A stretch of DNA of 10,131 nucleotides from Clostridia bacterium (GTDB lineage Bacteria; Bacillota_A; Clostridia; Oscillospirales; Butyricicoccaceae): NCBI GenBank assembly GCA_017421885.1, contig JAFOHJ010000067.1, positions 1-10,131 on the forward strand. The letters are read 5' to 3'. Shown one piece after another: positions 1-6,001 of the stretch. Below the pieces are notes generated by a model. The model was not told the DNA's origin. It did no database searches and was given only the letters and a program-made list of their open reading frames with translations. The translations under genes were made by a program, and so were the position numbers. Positions within the stretch are counted from its first letter, which is position 1, and the number at the start of each line of letters is the position of its first letter.

Positions 1-387
1 CTGGATAAGCAGAAGCTGCTCGACTATATCGCATATTTTGAAGAGCACTGCAAAAAGACAGGTAAAGAGTTCGGCGTTCAGATCAAGACTGAATGGAGCC
101 TTGGTTCGCCCGGCTTCAAAGTACCTGCCGACAGCGCATCGGTAAGACTCATGTGCGATGTATTTGCCGACATGGGTGTGGCTGCCAACCCCGAAGCCGG
201 AGGAGGAGGCATGGATGCCAACCGCTTCAACTATAACGGCCTTCAGAGCGTCGGCCTTGCTACCGGTTATTTCGCCAACCACACCACAAACGAGCACGTA
301 TTCCTCGACAGTTTCCTCAGAACAGGCGAAATGGTTGAAAAGACCGTTCTCCGCTATTCCGAAAACCTCGAAAGCTATAAAGTATGA
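1..387 (+). CDS. M20-family metallopeptidase, PepT-like (3' end only)
   Basis: This is the C-terminal 128 residues of a zinc-dependent di/tripeptidase-type enzyme; the start lies left of the window. The frame is open from base 1 to a TGA at 385-387. The glycine-rich GGGGMDAN stretch (visible residues 67-74) followed by ATGYFANHTTNEH (87-99) matches the end of the second catalytic half of M20 peptidases of the PepT/PepT-like group, where the His of the HTTNE motif is a metal ligand (family knowledge). The segment before it, with SPGFKVPADS, fits the return from the inserted dimerisation domain. These enzymes are cytoplasmic and hydrolyse short peptides. The next gene begins 154 bases later behind a terminator and its own promoter, so this is the end of a transcription unit. 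It could equally be an M20/M25/M40 hydrolase of other specificity; the family is clear, the substrate is not. Confidence 0.85.
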   Translation: MDKQKLLDYIAYFEEHCKKTGKEFGVQIKTEWSLGSPGFKVPADSASVRLMCDVFADMGVAANPEAGGGGMDANRFNYNGLQSVGLATGYFANHTTNEHVFLDSFLRTGEMVEKTVLRYSENLESYKV

Positions 388-399
388 TATTTCATCGGT

Positions 400-427
400 G
401 GGCCTGCATCATGCAGGCCCGCTTTTG
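400..427 (+). terminator. Rho-independent terminator of the PepT-like gene
   Basis: Two 10-base arms, GGGCCTGCAT (400-409) and ATGCAGGCCC (411-420), form a near-perfect palindrome around a single C. In RNA about seven to eight pairs would close a 5-7 base loop. GCTTTTGTT follows directly. It lies 12 bases after the TGA of the PepT-like gene. Confidence 0.85.
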
Positions 428-493
428 TTATTATGCACATAAAGTTCTCGTAAAAAATATGCATGATGCTGAATATAATTACTTAAGATTTCG

Positions 494-502
494 TGGTATA
501 CT
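494..502 (+). promoter_or_regulatory. Extended -10 promoter of the AbrB-type membrane protein gene
   Basis: TGG followed by TATACT (497-502) is an extended -10 element, about 40 bases before the ATG at 542. No good -35 is visible at the proper distance; the 17-base position holds TATAAT (474-479), which might itself be an alternative -10. The same TGG-TATA form occurs before three other genes here, which supports the call. Confidence 0.5.
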
Positions 503-541
503 TGTTTTAATTGGTATTTTCTATTAGAAGGAGAATAGCTT

Positions 542-1579
542 ATGTGGATCTTTCTTGTTTTGGCCATTGCAGCCACCGGCGGCATCATCGGGCTTAAATT
601 AAAACTTCCGGCAGGCGCCATGCTTGGTGCCATGATCTCGGTAGCTATATTCACCGTAGTAACCGACCTTCAGGTCATTCCTCCCTGGTTCAAGGTATGC
701 GCTCAGATGGTGTCGGGCGGATATATCGGAACCACCATGACAAGAGAAAGCCTGGGCCAGCTCAAAAAGGTGGCTCCCGCAGCTGTTTTCCTGCTGACTG
801 GCATGCTGGTGATCAACCTTACCGTTGCGGGAGTGCTCTATATGACCTCTCCCCTTGACCTGACCACCTGCCTCTTTGCCACCGCTCCCGGCGGCATGAC
901 AGATATGACCATCATCAGCGACGATATGGGTGCCAACTCGCCGGTCGTCAGCGTATTTCAGGTGTGCCGAATGGCACTTGCCATTTCCAGCTTCCCCATC
1001 ATGATCCCCAAGCTGTGCGGCCTCGAATATGGCGGACGCAAAAAGAAGGCCGCCAAGAAAAAGGATCCTCTCACACGCGAGCAGTATATGGCTCTTTTCA
1101 AGACCATCGCCGTTGCCGTTGTTTCGGGTCTTCTGGGATATAAGTCAGGTCTCCCCGGCGGCACCATGCTCTTCTCGGTAGTGGGCGTAAGCATATGCAA
1201 GCTGGTCTTCGGCATCGGTTTCATCCCCCTGAGAGTCAAGCAGGCAGCTCAGATCATCTCGGGCTCCTTTATCGGCGCTAAGATCACAATGGCAACAGTC
1301 ACCCTCATCGCTTCCATGTGGTATAATGTGATCCTCATGCTGGTCATCTTCTTCCCTATGTGCCTCGGCCTCGGATGGCTGCTGCACAAGGTATGCAAGC
1401 TCGACCTGCTGACCGGCCTATATTGCTCGGCTCCGGCCGGCGCATCGGAAATGGCTCTTATCGCCAGTGATGTCGGTGCCGACGGCCCTAACGTTGCCAT
1501 CCTCCAGATCTGGCGTATGCTGGGCGTCATCGCATTCTTCCCCTCTATATTCAGGCTTATCCTTTCGGCAATCGCCTAA
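542..1579 (+). CDS. AbrB-duplication family integral membrane protein (putative transporter)
   Basis: A 345-residue very hydrophobic protein built from two homologous halves (about residues 12-158 and 194-340), joined by a basic cytoplasmic-looking linker rich in lysine (RKKKAAKKK, 166-174). The duplication is visible directly: LPAGAMLGA (22-30) pairs with LPGGTMLFS (204-212), and APGGMTDMTIISDDMGA (115-131) pairs with APAGASEMALIASDVGA (297-313), each followed by a Q-x-x-R-M. This is the signature of the membrane AbrB duplication family (PF05145, also annotated ammonia monooxygenase-like or AbrB family transporter), which is unrelated to the AbrB DNA-binding regulator. Role in the family is poorly known; transport of small organic or amino-acid-related compounds is often suggested. 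The start has a good ribosome-binding site, AGAAGGAG (527-534), 7 bases upstream. No clear terminator follows before the next gene. Substrate cannot be inferred. Confidence 0.85.
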   Translation: MWIFLVLAIAATGGIIGLKLKLPAGAMLGAMISVAIFTVVTDLQVIPPWFKVCAQMVSGGYIGTTMTRESLGQLKKVAPAAVFLLTGMLVINLTVAGVLYMTSPLDLTTCLFATAPGGMTDMTIISDDMGANSPVVSVFQVCRMALAISSFPIMIPKLCGLEYGGRKKKAAKKKDPLTREQYMALFKTIAVAVVSGLLGYKSGLPGGTMLFSVVGVSICKLVFGIGFIPLRVKQAAQIISGSFIGAKITMATVTLIASMWYNVILMLVIFFPMCLGLGWLLHKVCKLDLLTGLYCSAPAGASEMALIASDVGADGPNVAILQIWRMLGVIAFFPSIFRLILSAIA

Positions 1580-1610
1580 CTTTTTACATACTCTTTCCAT
1601 ACTTTTCTCG

Positions 1611-1656
1611 TTACCCTTTGCCAAAAAAGCAGTTTCATGGTATATTGAAAGGGTAA
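1611..1656. repeat. Inverted repeat bracketing a promoter (operator or weak terminator)
   Basis: TTACCCTTT (1611-1619) and AAAGGGTAA (1648-1656) are perfect 9-base inverted arms 28 bases apart. The left arm overlaps the first bases of the -35 and the right arm begins one base after the -10 of the YhfC gene promoter, a placement expected for a repressor operator that can loop. Alternatively the pair folds as an RNA stem after the AbrB-type gene, with TTTTTT at 1661-1666; the large loop and the 4-base gap to the T run make that a poor terminator. Confidence 0.45.
1618..1646 (+). promoter_or_regulatory. Promoter of the YhfC-type gene
   Basis: -35 TTGCCA (1618-1623), a 17-base spacer ending in TGG, and -10 TATATT (1641-1646) form the best-matching sigma-70/sigma-A promoter in the window, with an extended -10. 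Expected transcription start is near 1653, about 30 bases before the ATG at 1684. A 9-base inverted repeat brackets it (see separate entry). Confidence 0.65.
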
Positions 1657-1683
1657 AGCATTTTTTCACAAAGAGGTCCCCCT

Positions 1684-2376
1684 ATGAATCTTATCTGTTG
1701 TCTTTTCACGCTTATCGTAACGGTGCTCCTGCCTGCAGGCGGATTTATTTTCCTTCTCGACCATGAGGAGGGATATACAAAGCAGTTCCTCGCAGGCGCA
1801 TACACATATGTTGCCCTCTATCTTTTCAGTGTTCTGCCCTTCCTCAATCAGATCTCGAACTCTCTCGTAGCTTCAGGCATATTTGCCATGATCTTCGGTT
1901 CAGCTCTGCTTCTGGGTGTTGTATCAGAGGCATCCCGCCTTATGATATGCAGATATTATCTCGGCAGCAGAAATATGAAATACAAGGATGCCCTTGCTTT
2001 GGGCTTCGGACACTGGGCCGTAGAGGCGCTTATCACAGTTGGTTTCAATGTATTTATCATTTTTCTCAACTTCTCGCAGCAGGGTGGCGCAGTCGATCCC
2101 TTCATGATGGTCATGACCGGACTTGAAAGGCTGTTCGTTCTGCCCATTATGCTTCTTCTGTCTCTTCTCACCATGCACAGCGCAAGAACCGGCAAATATA
2201 TCACAGTCGGACTTTCAGCTGTTTTTCATGCTATTTTTAATGGCGCAATCACCTTATTTGGCGTTATGGGTATGACAAATGTAAATATCCTTATCGTCAC
2301 TGGCCTGACAGCGGCCTTCTGCCTGTTCTGGGTGTTCAAGCTCAGGACCCTTCTCTACGAAGACGGCACAAACTAA
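1684..2376 (+). CDS. YhfC-family intramembrane protease-like protein
   Basis: A 230-residue polytopic membrane protein with about seven hydrophobic segments. It carries the polar residues typical of the YhfC family (PF10086, COG4377), predicted intramembrane proteases: S-E-A-S-R (E82, R85), G-F-G-H-W-A-V-E-A (G107-A115, H110 and E114), L-E-R (E148, R149) with H165 one helix turn group later, and S-A-V-F-H-A-I-F-N-G (H182, N186). The order, E-x-x-R, then GH-x-x-x-E, ER...H and H-x-x-x-N, is the expected order of the putative active-site helices, so nothing is missing. No substrate is known or suggested by the neighbours. The start has AGAGGT (1672-1677) 6 bases upstream and its own promoter, so it is probably a single-gene unit, though some read-through into fhs is possible because only a weak AT-rich hairpin follows. 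The family call is good; protease activity is a family-level prediction. Confidence 0.75.
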   Translation: MNLICCLFTLIVTVLLPAGGFIFLLDHEEGYTKQFLAGAYTYVALYLFSVLPFLNQISNSLVASGIFAMIFGSALLLGVVSEASRLMICRYYLGSRNMKYKDALALGFGHWAVEALITVGFNVFIIFLNFSQQGGAVDPFMMVMTGLERLFVLPIMLLLSLLTMHSARTGKYITVGLSAVFHAIFNGAITLFGVMGMTNVNILIVTGLTAAFCLFWVFKLRTLLYEDGTN

Positions 2377-2381
2377 ATCAG

Positions 2382-2399
2382 ATATCAATTTTTTGATAT
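2382..2399. repeat. AT-rich inverted repeat overlapping the fhs promoter
   Basis: ATATCAA (2382-2388), TTTT, TTGATAT (2393-2399) is a perfect 7-base dyad. It lies just after the stop of the YhfC gene and its right arm covers the extended -10 of the proposed fhs promoter. It may be an operator for the one-carbon operon or merely a feeble terminator; no T run follows it. Confidence 0.4.
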
Positions 2400-2402
2400 A
2401 AA
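2394..2402 (+). promoter_or_regulatory. Candidate extended -10 promoter of the fhs-fchA-folD operon
   Basis: TGA followed by TATAAA (2397-2402) fits an extended -10, about 50 bases upstream of the fhs ATG. No convincing -35 exists at 16-18 bases. It is weaker in sequence than the other promoters here but is the best candidate between the two genes, and fhs codon use suggests high expression. Confidence 0.4.
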
Positions 2403-2453
2403 GTATGTTAACTTAAGTGGCAAAAGCCCCACAAATAACAGGAGGTAACAATT

Positions 2454-4124
2454 ATGTCCTACAAATCCGACATTGAGATCGCTCAGAGCACAGAAATGCT
2501 CCACATTGGTAAGATCGCTGACAAGGCCGGTATCCCCGAAGATGCCCTCGAGCTCTACGGCAACCACAAGGCTAAGATCAATATCAATAAGCTCCCCAAT
2601 GATAAGGAAGACGGCAAGCTGATCCTTGTAACAGCTATTACTCCCACACCCGCCGGCGAAGGCAAGACCACAACATCGGTAGGTCTCCACGACGCTCTCT
2701 GTGAGATCGGCAAGAAGTCGATCGTCGCACTTCGCGAGCCCTCTCTCGGCCCCGTATTCGGCGTCAAGGGCGGCGCTGCCGGCGGCGGCTATGCTCAGGT
2801 AATCCCCATGGAGGACATCAACCTTCACTTCACAGGCGACTTCCACGCCATCGGCGCAGCAAACAACCTGCTGGCTGCAATGATCGACAACCATATCTAT
2901 CAGGGCAACGCCCTCAACATCGATCCCTGCCGCATCACATGGAGACGTGCAGTCGACATGAATGACCGTCAGTTGAGAAACATCACAAACGGCCTCGGCG
3001 GACGCACAAACGGTGTTCCCCGTGAAGACGGCTTCGATATCACAGTTGCTTCCGAAGTAATGGCTGTTCTGTGCCTTGCTTCTGACATTACCGACCTTAA
3101 GGAGCGCCTCGGCCGCATCATCATCGGCTATACAAGAGATAATCAGCCCGTAACAGCAGGCCAGCTCAATGCAGCAGGCGCTATGGCTGCTCTCCTCAAG
3201 GATGCACTCAAGCCCAACCTCGTCCAGACACTTGAGCACAATCCTGCTCTTATCCACGGCGGTCCCTTCGCCAACATCGCTCACGGCTGCAACAGCGTTA
3301 TCGCTACAAAGACAGCCCTCAAGCTTGCTGACTATGTCGTAACAGAAGCAGGCTTCGGCGCTGACCTTGGTGCTGAGAAGTTCCTCGACATCAAGTGCCG
3401 CATGGCCGGCCTCAATCCCTCGGCAGTCGTTATCGTTGCCACAGTCAAGGCTCTTAAGATGCACGGCGGCGTAGCTAAGACCGATCTGGGCGCTGAGAAT
3501 CTCGAAGCCCTCGAAAAGGGCCTTCCCAACCTTCTGCAGCACATCGAGAACGTCACACAGGTCTTTGGTCTGCCTGCAGTAGTCGCCATCAACCGCTTCC
3601 CCACCGACACAGAGGCAGAGCTCAAGCTCATCGAGGACAAGTGCCGCGAGCTGGGCGTTAACGTCGCTCTCAGTGAAGTCTGGGGCAAGGGCGGCAAGGG
3701 CGGTGTCGCTCTGGCAGAAGAAGTCGTAAGACTCTGCGAGCAGCCCAACAACTTCCAGCATGTTTACACATCCGAAATGGGCCTCAAGGATAAGATCCGC
3801 GCTATCGCTCAGAAGATCTATCGCGCTGACGATGTCGACTTCTCGGCTGCAGCTTCCCGCGAGATCAAGCGTCTTGAGGACATGGGCTTCGGCACATGCC
3901 CCATCTGCATGGCCAAGACACAGTACAGCTTCTCTGACGATCAGAAGAAGCTGGGCGCACCCAGAAACTTCAACATCACAGTACGTTCCGTCAAGATCTC
4001 GGCAGGTGCAGGTTTCGTAGTTGCTCTGACCGGTGATATCATGACAATGCCCGGCCTGCCCAAGGTTCCTTCTGCCGAAAAGATCGACATTGATGCCGAA
4101 GGCAACATCAGCGGCATTTTCTAA
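2454..4124 (+). CDS. fhs: Formate-tetrahydrofolate ligase (10-formyl-THF synthetase)
   Basis: Cytoplasmic enzyme (EC 6.3.4.3) that joins formate to tetrahydrofolate with ATP, giving 10-formyl-THF; first step of the methyl branch of the Wood-Ljungdahl pathway, or the reverse step in purine and glycine fermenters. At 556 residues it has the usual family length. Visible motifs: nucleotide-binding loop [12 protein letters not shown] (63-74), [10 protein letters not shown] (94-103), the family signature [20 protein letters not shown] (103-122) and a second signature [12 protein letters not shown] (328-339), where K332 stands at a place usually held by Arg, a mild change. The C-terminal part has the [19 protein letters not shown] segment (478-496) and [11 protein letters not shown] (527-537), all as expected. 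The ribosome-binding site AGGAGGT (2440-2446) is close to ideal, 7 bases from ATG. First gene of an operon with fchA and folD. Identification is near certain. Confidence 0.97.
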   Translation: MSYKSDIEIAQSTEMLHIGKIADKAGIPEDALELYGNHKAKININKLPNDKEDGKLILVTAITPTPAGEGKTTTSVGLHDALCEIGKKSIVALREPSLGPVFGVKGGAAGGGYAQVIPMEDINLHFTGDFHAIGAANNLLAAMIDNHIYQGNALNIDPCRITWRRAVDMNDRQLRNITNGLGGRTNGVPREDGFDITVASEVMAVLCLASDITDLKERLGRIIIGYTRDNQPVTAGQLNAAGAMAALLKDALKPNLVQTLEHNPALIHGGPFANIAHGCNSVIATKTALKLADYVVTEAGFGADLGAEKFLDIKCRMAGLNPSAVVIVATVKALKMHGGVAKTDLGAENLEALEKGLPNLLQHIENVTQVFGLPAVVAINRFPTDTEAELKLIEDKCRELGVNVALSEVWGKGGKGGVALAEEVVRLCEQPNNFQHVYTSEMGLKDKIRAIAQKIYRADDVDFSAAASREIKRLEDMGFGTCPICMAKTQYSFSDDQKKLGAPRNFNITVRSVKISAGAGFVVALTGDIMTMPGLPKVPSAEKIDIDAEGNISGIF

Positions 4125-4125
4125 T

Positions 4126-4270
4126 CCCCAAAAAATCTGCGATTTTCCGGGTACCCCTTTCAATCAAATAGATTTTCGGTAAATGAATCACCGAAAATCG
4201 TTCGGCCGGACTTCCTGCCGGTCGCGCCCTGGCGCTCCACCAAAAAATCTGCGATTTTTCGGGGACCCCT
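4126..4270. repeat. Hairpin-rich repeat element between fhs and fchA
   Basis: Two direct copies of a 33-base unit (4126-4158 and 4238-4270) match at 30 of 33 positions and bound a 145-base element that starts one base after the fhs stop. Each unit holds a small hairpin AAAATC-TGC-GATTTT and ends in a near-palindrome (GGGTACCC in the first copy, GGGGACCCC in the second). Between them lie a perfect 10-base stem GATTTTCGGT (4171-4180) / ACCGAAAATC (4190-4199), a GC-rich stem GGCCGG (4204-4209) / CCGGTC (4218-4223), and GCGC-CCTG-GCGC (4224-4235). The outer ends are also complementary: the start of copy one and the end of copy two pair at 11 of 12 bases. This resembles REP/BIME-type palindromic intergenic repeats. 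No T run follows any stem, so it is not an ordinary terminator; it may stabilise or separate the fhs message. Confidence 0.75.
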
Positions 4271-4302
4271 ATATTCAAAATTATTATTACAGGTAAACTA
4301 TT

Positions 4303-4935
4303 ATGAGCTTTACAAATGTTTCTGTAACCGATTTTACTGCTCAGCTCTCGACCAAAGCCCCCGTTCCCGGGGGCGGCGGAGCTTCGGCTCTGGTCGGCGC
4401 TCTTGGCTCGGCTCTCGGATGCATGGTCGGTTCGCTGACCGTCGGCAAAAAGAAGTATGCCGCCGTTGAAGAGGACATCAAGGCCCTTATGGAAAAGAGC
4501 CTTGCTCTTCAGGATGAGCTGTTGGCCCTTATTGACAAGGATGCCGAGGCTTTCGAGCCCCTGTCCAAGGCATATGGCCTGCCCACAACCACCGATGAGG
4601 AAAAGGCCCATAAAGCTGAGGTCATGGCTGTTGTTCTCAAGGATGCATGTGAAGTTCCCATGGAGATCATGCGCTGCTGCTGCCGCGCCATCGACCTCAT
4701 TGAGGAATATGCCGCCAAGGGTTCGGTCATCGCCATCAGCGATGCCGGCGTAGGCGCTACCCTCTGTGCATCGGCACTCAAGGGTGCATCCCTCAATGTA
4801 TTCATCAATACCAAGTCCATGGCCGACCGCGAGATGGCCGAGGCCTTCAACATCGAGGCCAATGCCATGCTGGACAAGTATGTTCCCCTCGCCGACGAGA
4901 TCTTTGCAGGAGTTCGCGGCAGACTGGTAAAATAA
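4303..4935 (+). CDS. fchA: Methenyl-THF cyclohydrolase / cyclodeaminase-family protein (FchA-like)
   Basis: A 210-residue, mostly helical protein of the FTCD C-terminal domain family (PF04961), which includes FchA methenyl-tetrahydrofolate cyclohydrolase (EC 3.5.4.9) of purine-fermenting clostridia and the formimino-THF cyclodeaminase domain. Visible hallmarks are the glycine-rich folate-binding segment PVPGGGGASALVGALGSAL (20-38), KKKY (49-52), LIDKDAEAF (76-84) with the acidic residues of the active-site region, and SDAGVGA (146-152). Length is typical of the stand-alone form. Lying between fhs and folD, cyclohydrolase rather than cyclodeaminase is much the better assignment: it converts 10-formyl-THF to 5,10-methenyl-THF. 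The ribosome-binding site AGGTAA (4291-4296) is weak compared with those of fhs and folD, so lower output than fhs is likely. It is separated from folD by 17 bases. Family certain; exact activity inferred from context. Confidence 0.88.
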   Translation: MSFTNVSVTDFTAQLSTKAPVPGGGGASALVGALGSALGCMVGSLTVGKKKYAAVEEDIKALMEKSLALQDELLALIDKDAEAFEPLSKAYGLPTTTDEEKAHKAEVMAVVLKDACEVPMEIMRCCCRAIDLIEEYAAKGSVIAISDAGVGATLCASALKGASLNVFINTKSMADREMAEAFNIEANAMLDKYVPLADEIFAGVRGRLVK

Positions 4936-4952
4936 CCGGGAGGTAATAACCT

Positions 4953-5804
4953 ATGGCACAGCTTCTTAAGGGTCTGCCCGTTGCAAAGGCCATCGTTCAG
5001 ACTCTCACCGAAAAGACAGCTGCTCTTCATGAAAAGGGCGTTGTTCCCACACTTATGATCGTTCGCGTGGGCAACCGCGGCGACGATATCTCTTACGAAA
5101 AGGGCGCCATCAAGCGCTGCCGCAGCTGCGGTATCGATGTAAGACGCATTATCTTTCCCGAAAGCGTTTCCGAGCAGTATCTGCTGGAGACCATTGAGGG
5201 CATTAATAACGATCCCTCCATCCACGGCGTTCTGCTGTTCCGCCCCCTGCCCAAGCATCTGAATGAGGCTAAGGTGTGCGCAGCTCTTGATCCCGCCAAG
5301 GATATGGACGGCATTACCGAAGGCTCGATGGCCGGCATCTTCTCGGGCAGCGGCATGGGTTATCCCCCCTGCACAGCTCAGGCCTGCATCGAGATCCTCG
5401 ACCACTACGGTTTCGAGATCGAAGGCAAGAAGGCCACTGTTCTTGGCCGCAGCAATGTAATCGGCAAGCCGGTTGCAATGCTGCTCCTCAAGCGCAATGC
5501 CACAGTCACCATCTGCCACACACGCACAAAGGAACTGCCCAAGACCTGTTCTGAGGCCGAGATCCTCATCGCTGCTGCCGGCAAGGCAGGCGTTGTTGGC
5601 GCAGGCCATGTTTCCGAAGGCCAGGTAGTCCTTGATGTAGGCATCAATGTCACACCTGAGGGCAAGCTGACCGGCGACGTCGACTTCGGCGCAGTTGAGC
5701 CCGTTGTTTCGGCTATCACACCTGTTCCTGCAGGTGTAGGTTCGGTCACAACCGCTGTTCTGGCAAAGCATGTTGTCATGGCAGCTGAAAAGACAGTCAA
5801 ATAA
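4953..5804 (+). CDS. folD: Methylenetetrahydrofolate dehydrogenase, FolD family, with altered cyclohydrolase site
   Basis: A 283-residue FolD-family protein with the two expected domains: N-terminal folate-binding part and a nucleotide-binding Rossmann part with VLGRSNVIGKPVAMLLL (163-179), TVTICHTRT (184-192) and ITPVPAGVGSVTTAVL (255-270). The folate-site aspartate motif KDMDG (116-120) and Tyr48 are present. The ungapped segment from Tyr48 to Gly60 aligns with Y-V-A-S-K-R-K-A-C of E. coli FolD, and puts Ala52 where the catalytic lysine (K54 in E. coli, K56 in human enzyme) should be. The usual V-Q-L-P-L-P reads L-F-R-P-L-P (95-100), so Phe96 replaces the conserved Gln. Both residues serve the cyclohydrolase step in characterised enzymes, so I infer a dehydrogenase without that second activity, with FchA supplying it. 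Start is set by GGGAGGT (4938-4944), 8 bases upstream. Last gene of the operon. Whether NAD or NADP is used cannot be told. Confidence 0.92.
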   Translation: MAQLLKGLPVAKAIVQTLTEKTAALHEKGVVPTLMIVRVGNRGDDISYEKGAIKRCRSCGIDVRRIIFPESVSEQYLLETIEGINNDPSIHGVLLFRPLPKHLNEAKVCAALDPAKDMDGITEGSMAGIFSGSGMGYPPCTAQACIEILDHYGFEIEGKKATVLGRSNVIGKPVAMLLLKRNATVTICHTRTKELPKTCSEAEILIAAAGKAGVVGAGHVSEGQVVLDVGINVTPEGKLTGDVDFGAVEPVVSAITPVPAGVGSVTTAVLAKHVVMAAEKTVK

Positions 5805-5814
5805 ACAAAAAATT

Positions 5815-5850
5815 ATCCGGCCTGTGATTTAACACAGGCCGGATCTTTTT
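5815..5850 (+). terminator. Strong terminator of the fhs-fchA-folD operon
   Basis: Perfect 12-base arms ATCCGGCCTGTG (5815-5826) and CACAGGCCGGAT (5833-5844) enclose the 6-base loop ATTTAA and are followed by CTTTTT. It begins 11 bases after the folD stop. Confidence 0.95.
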
Positions 5851-5961
5851 AATTTCTTTCAAGGTGCAGGACCTCGGTTTTGATATACTCGCGTATTTTA
5901 TTGTCCTCACCGCGGCAAGTCCCTTTCCTCCCTTAGACTTCATATAATTAAAGCTTATAAG

Positions 5962-5988
5962 AAAAGCCTCCCCGAAGGGAGGCTTTTT
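5962..5988 (-). terminator. Bidirectional terminator, chiefly for the M20D gene
   Basis: Arms AAAAGCCTCCC (5962-5972) and GGGAGGCTTTT (5977-5987) make an 11-pair stem. Read on the minus strand, the direction of the M20D gene whose stop is at 6002-6004, the loop is TTCG closed by C-G, the exceptionally stable UUCG tetraloop, and the T run TTTTC follows. On the plus strand the T run is TTTTT, so it is also a back-up for the folD operon. Confidence 0.92.
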
Positions 5989-6001
5989 AACTTAAGTGAT
6001 A

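Noticed and set aside
2403..2453. Tetrahydrofolate riboswitch in the fhs leader
   Set aside because: The leader after the proposed promoter is about 45 bases, too short for a known THF aptamer, and I see no matching conserved core.
2385..4163. 592-codon open frame on the minus strand, covering all of fhs
   Set aside because: It is the exact shadow of fhs. The strongly biased fhs codons avoid TTA, CTA and TCA, so the opposite strand has no stops in that frame. Its translation is cysteine-, valine- and aspartate-rich with no domain, and it lacks a ribosome-binding site.
4126..4270. CRISPR array
   Set aside because: Only two direct copies about 79 bases apart, with structured DNA between them rather than a unique spacer, and no cas genes.
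4509..5771. 420-codon minus-strand frame across fchA and folD
   Set aside because: Both plus-strand genes are clear homologues with good ribosome-binding sites; the minus frame bridges two unrelated genes and shows no family features.
5806..5943. 48-codon minus-strand frame from ATG 5943
   Set aside because: It reads through the stem of the folD terminator, has no ribosome-binding site and its basic composition is not coding-like.
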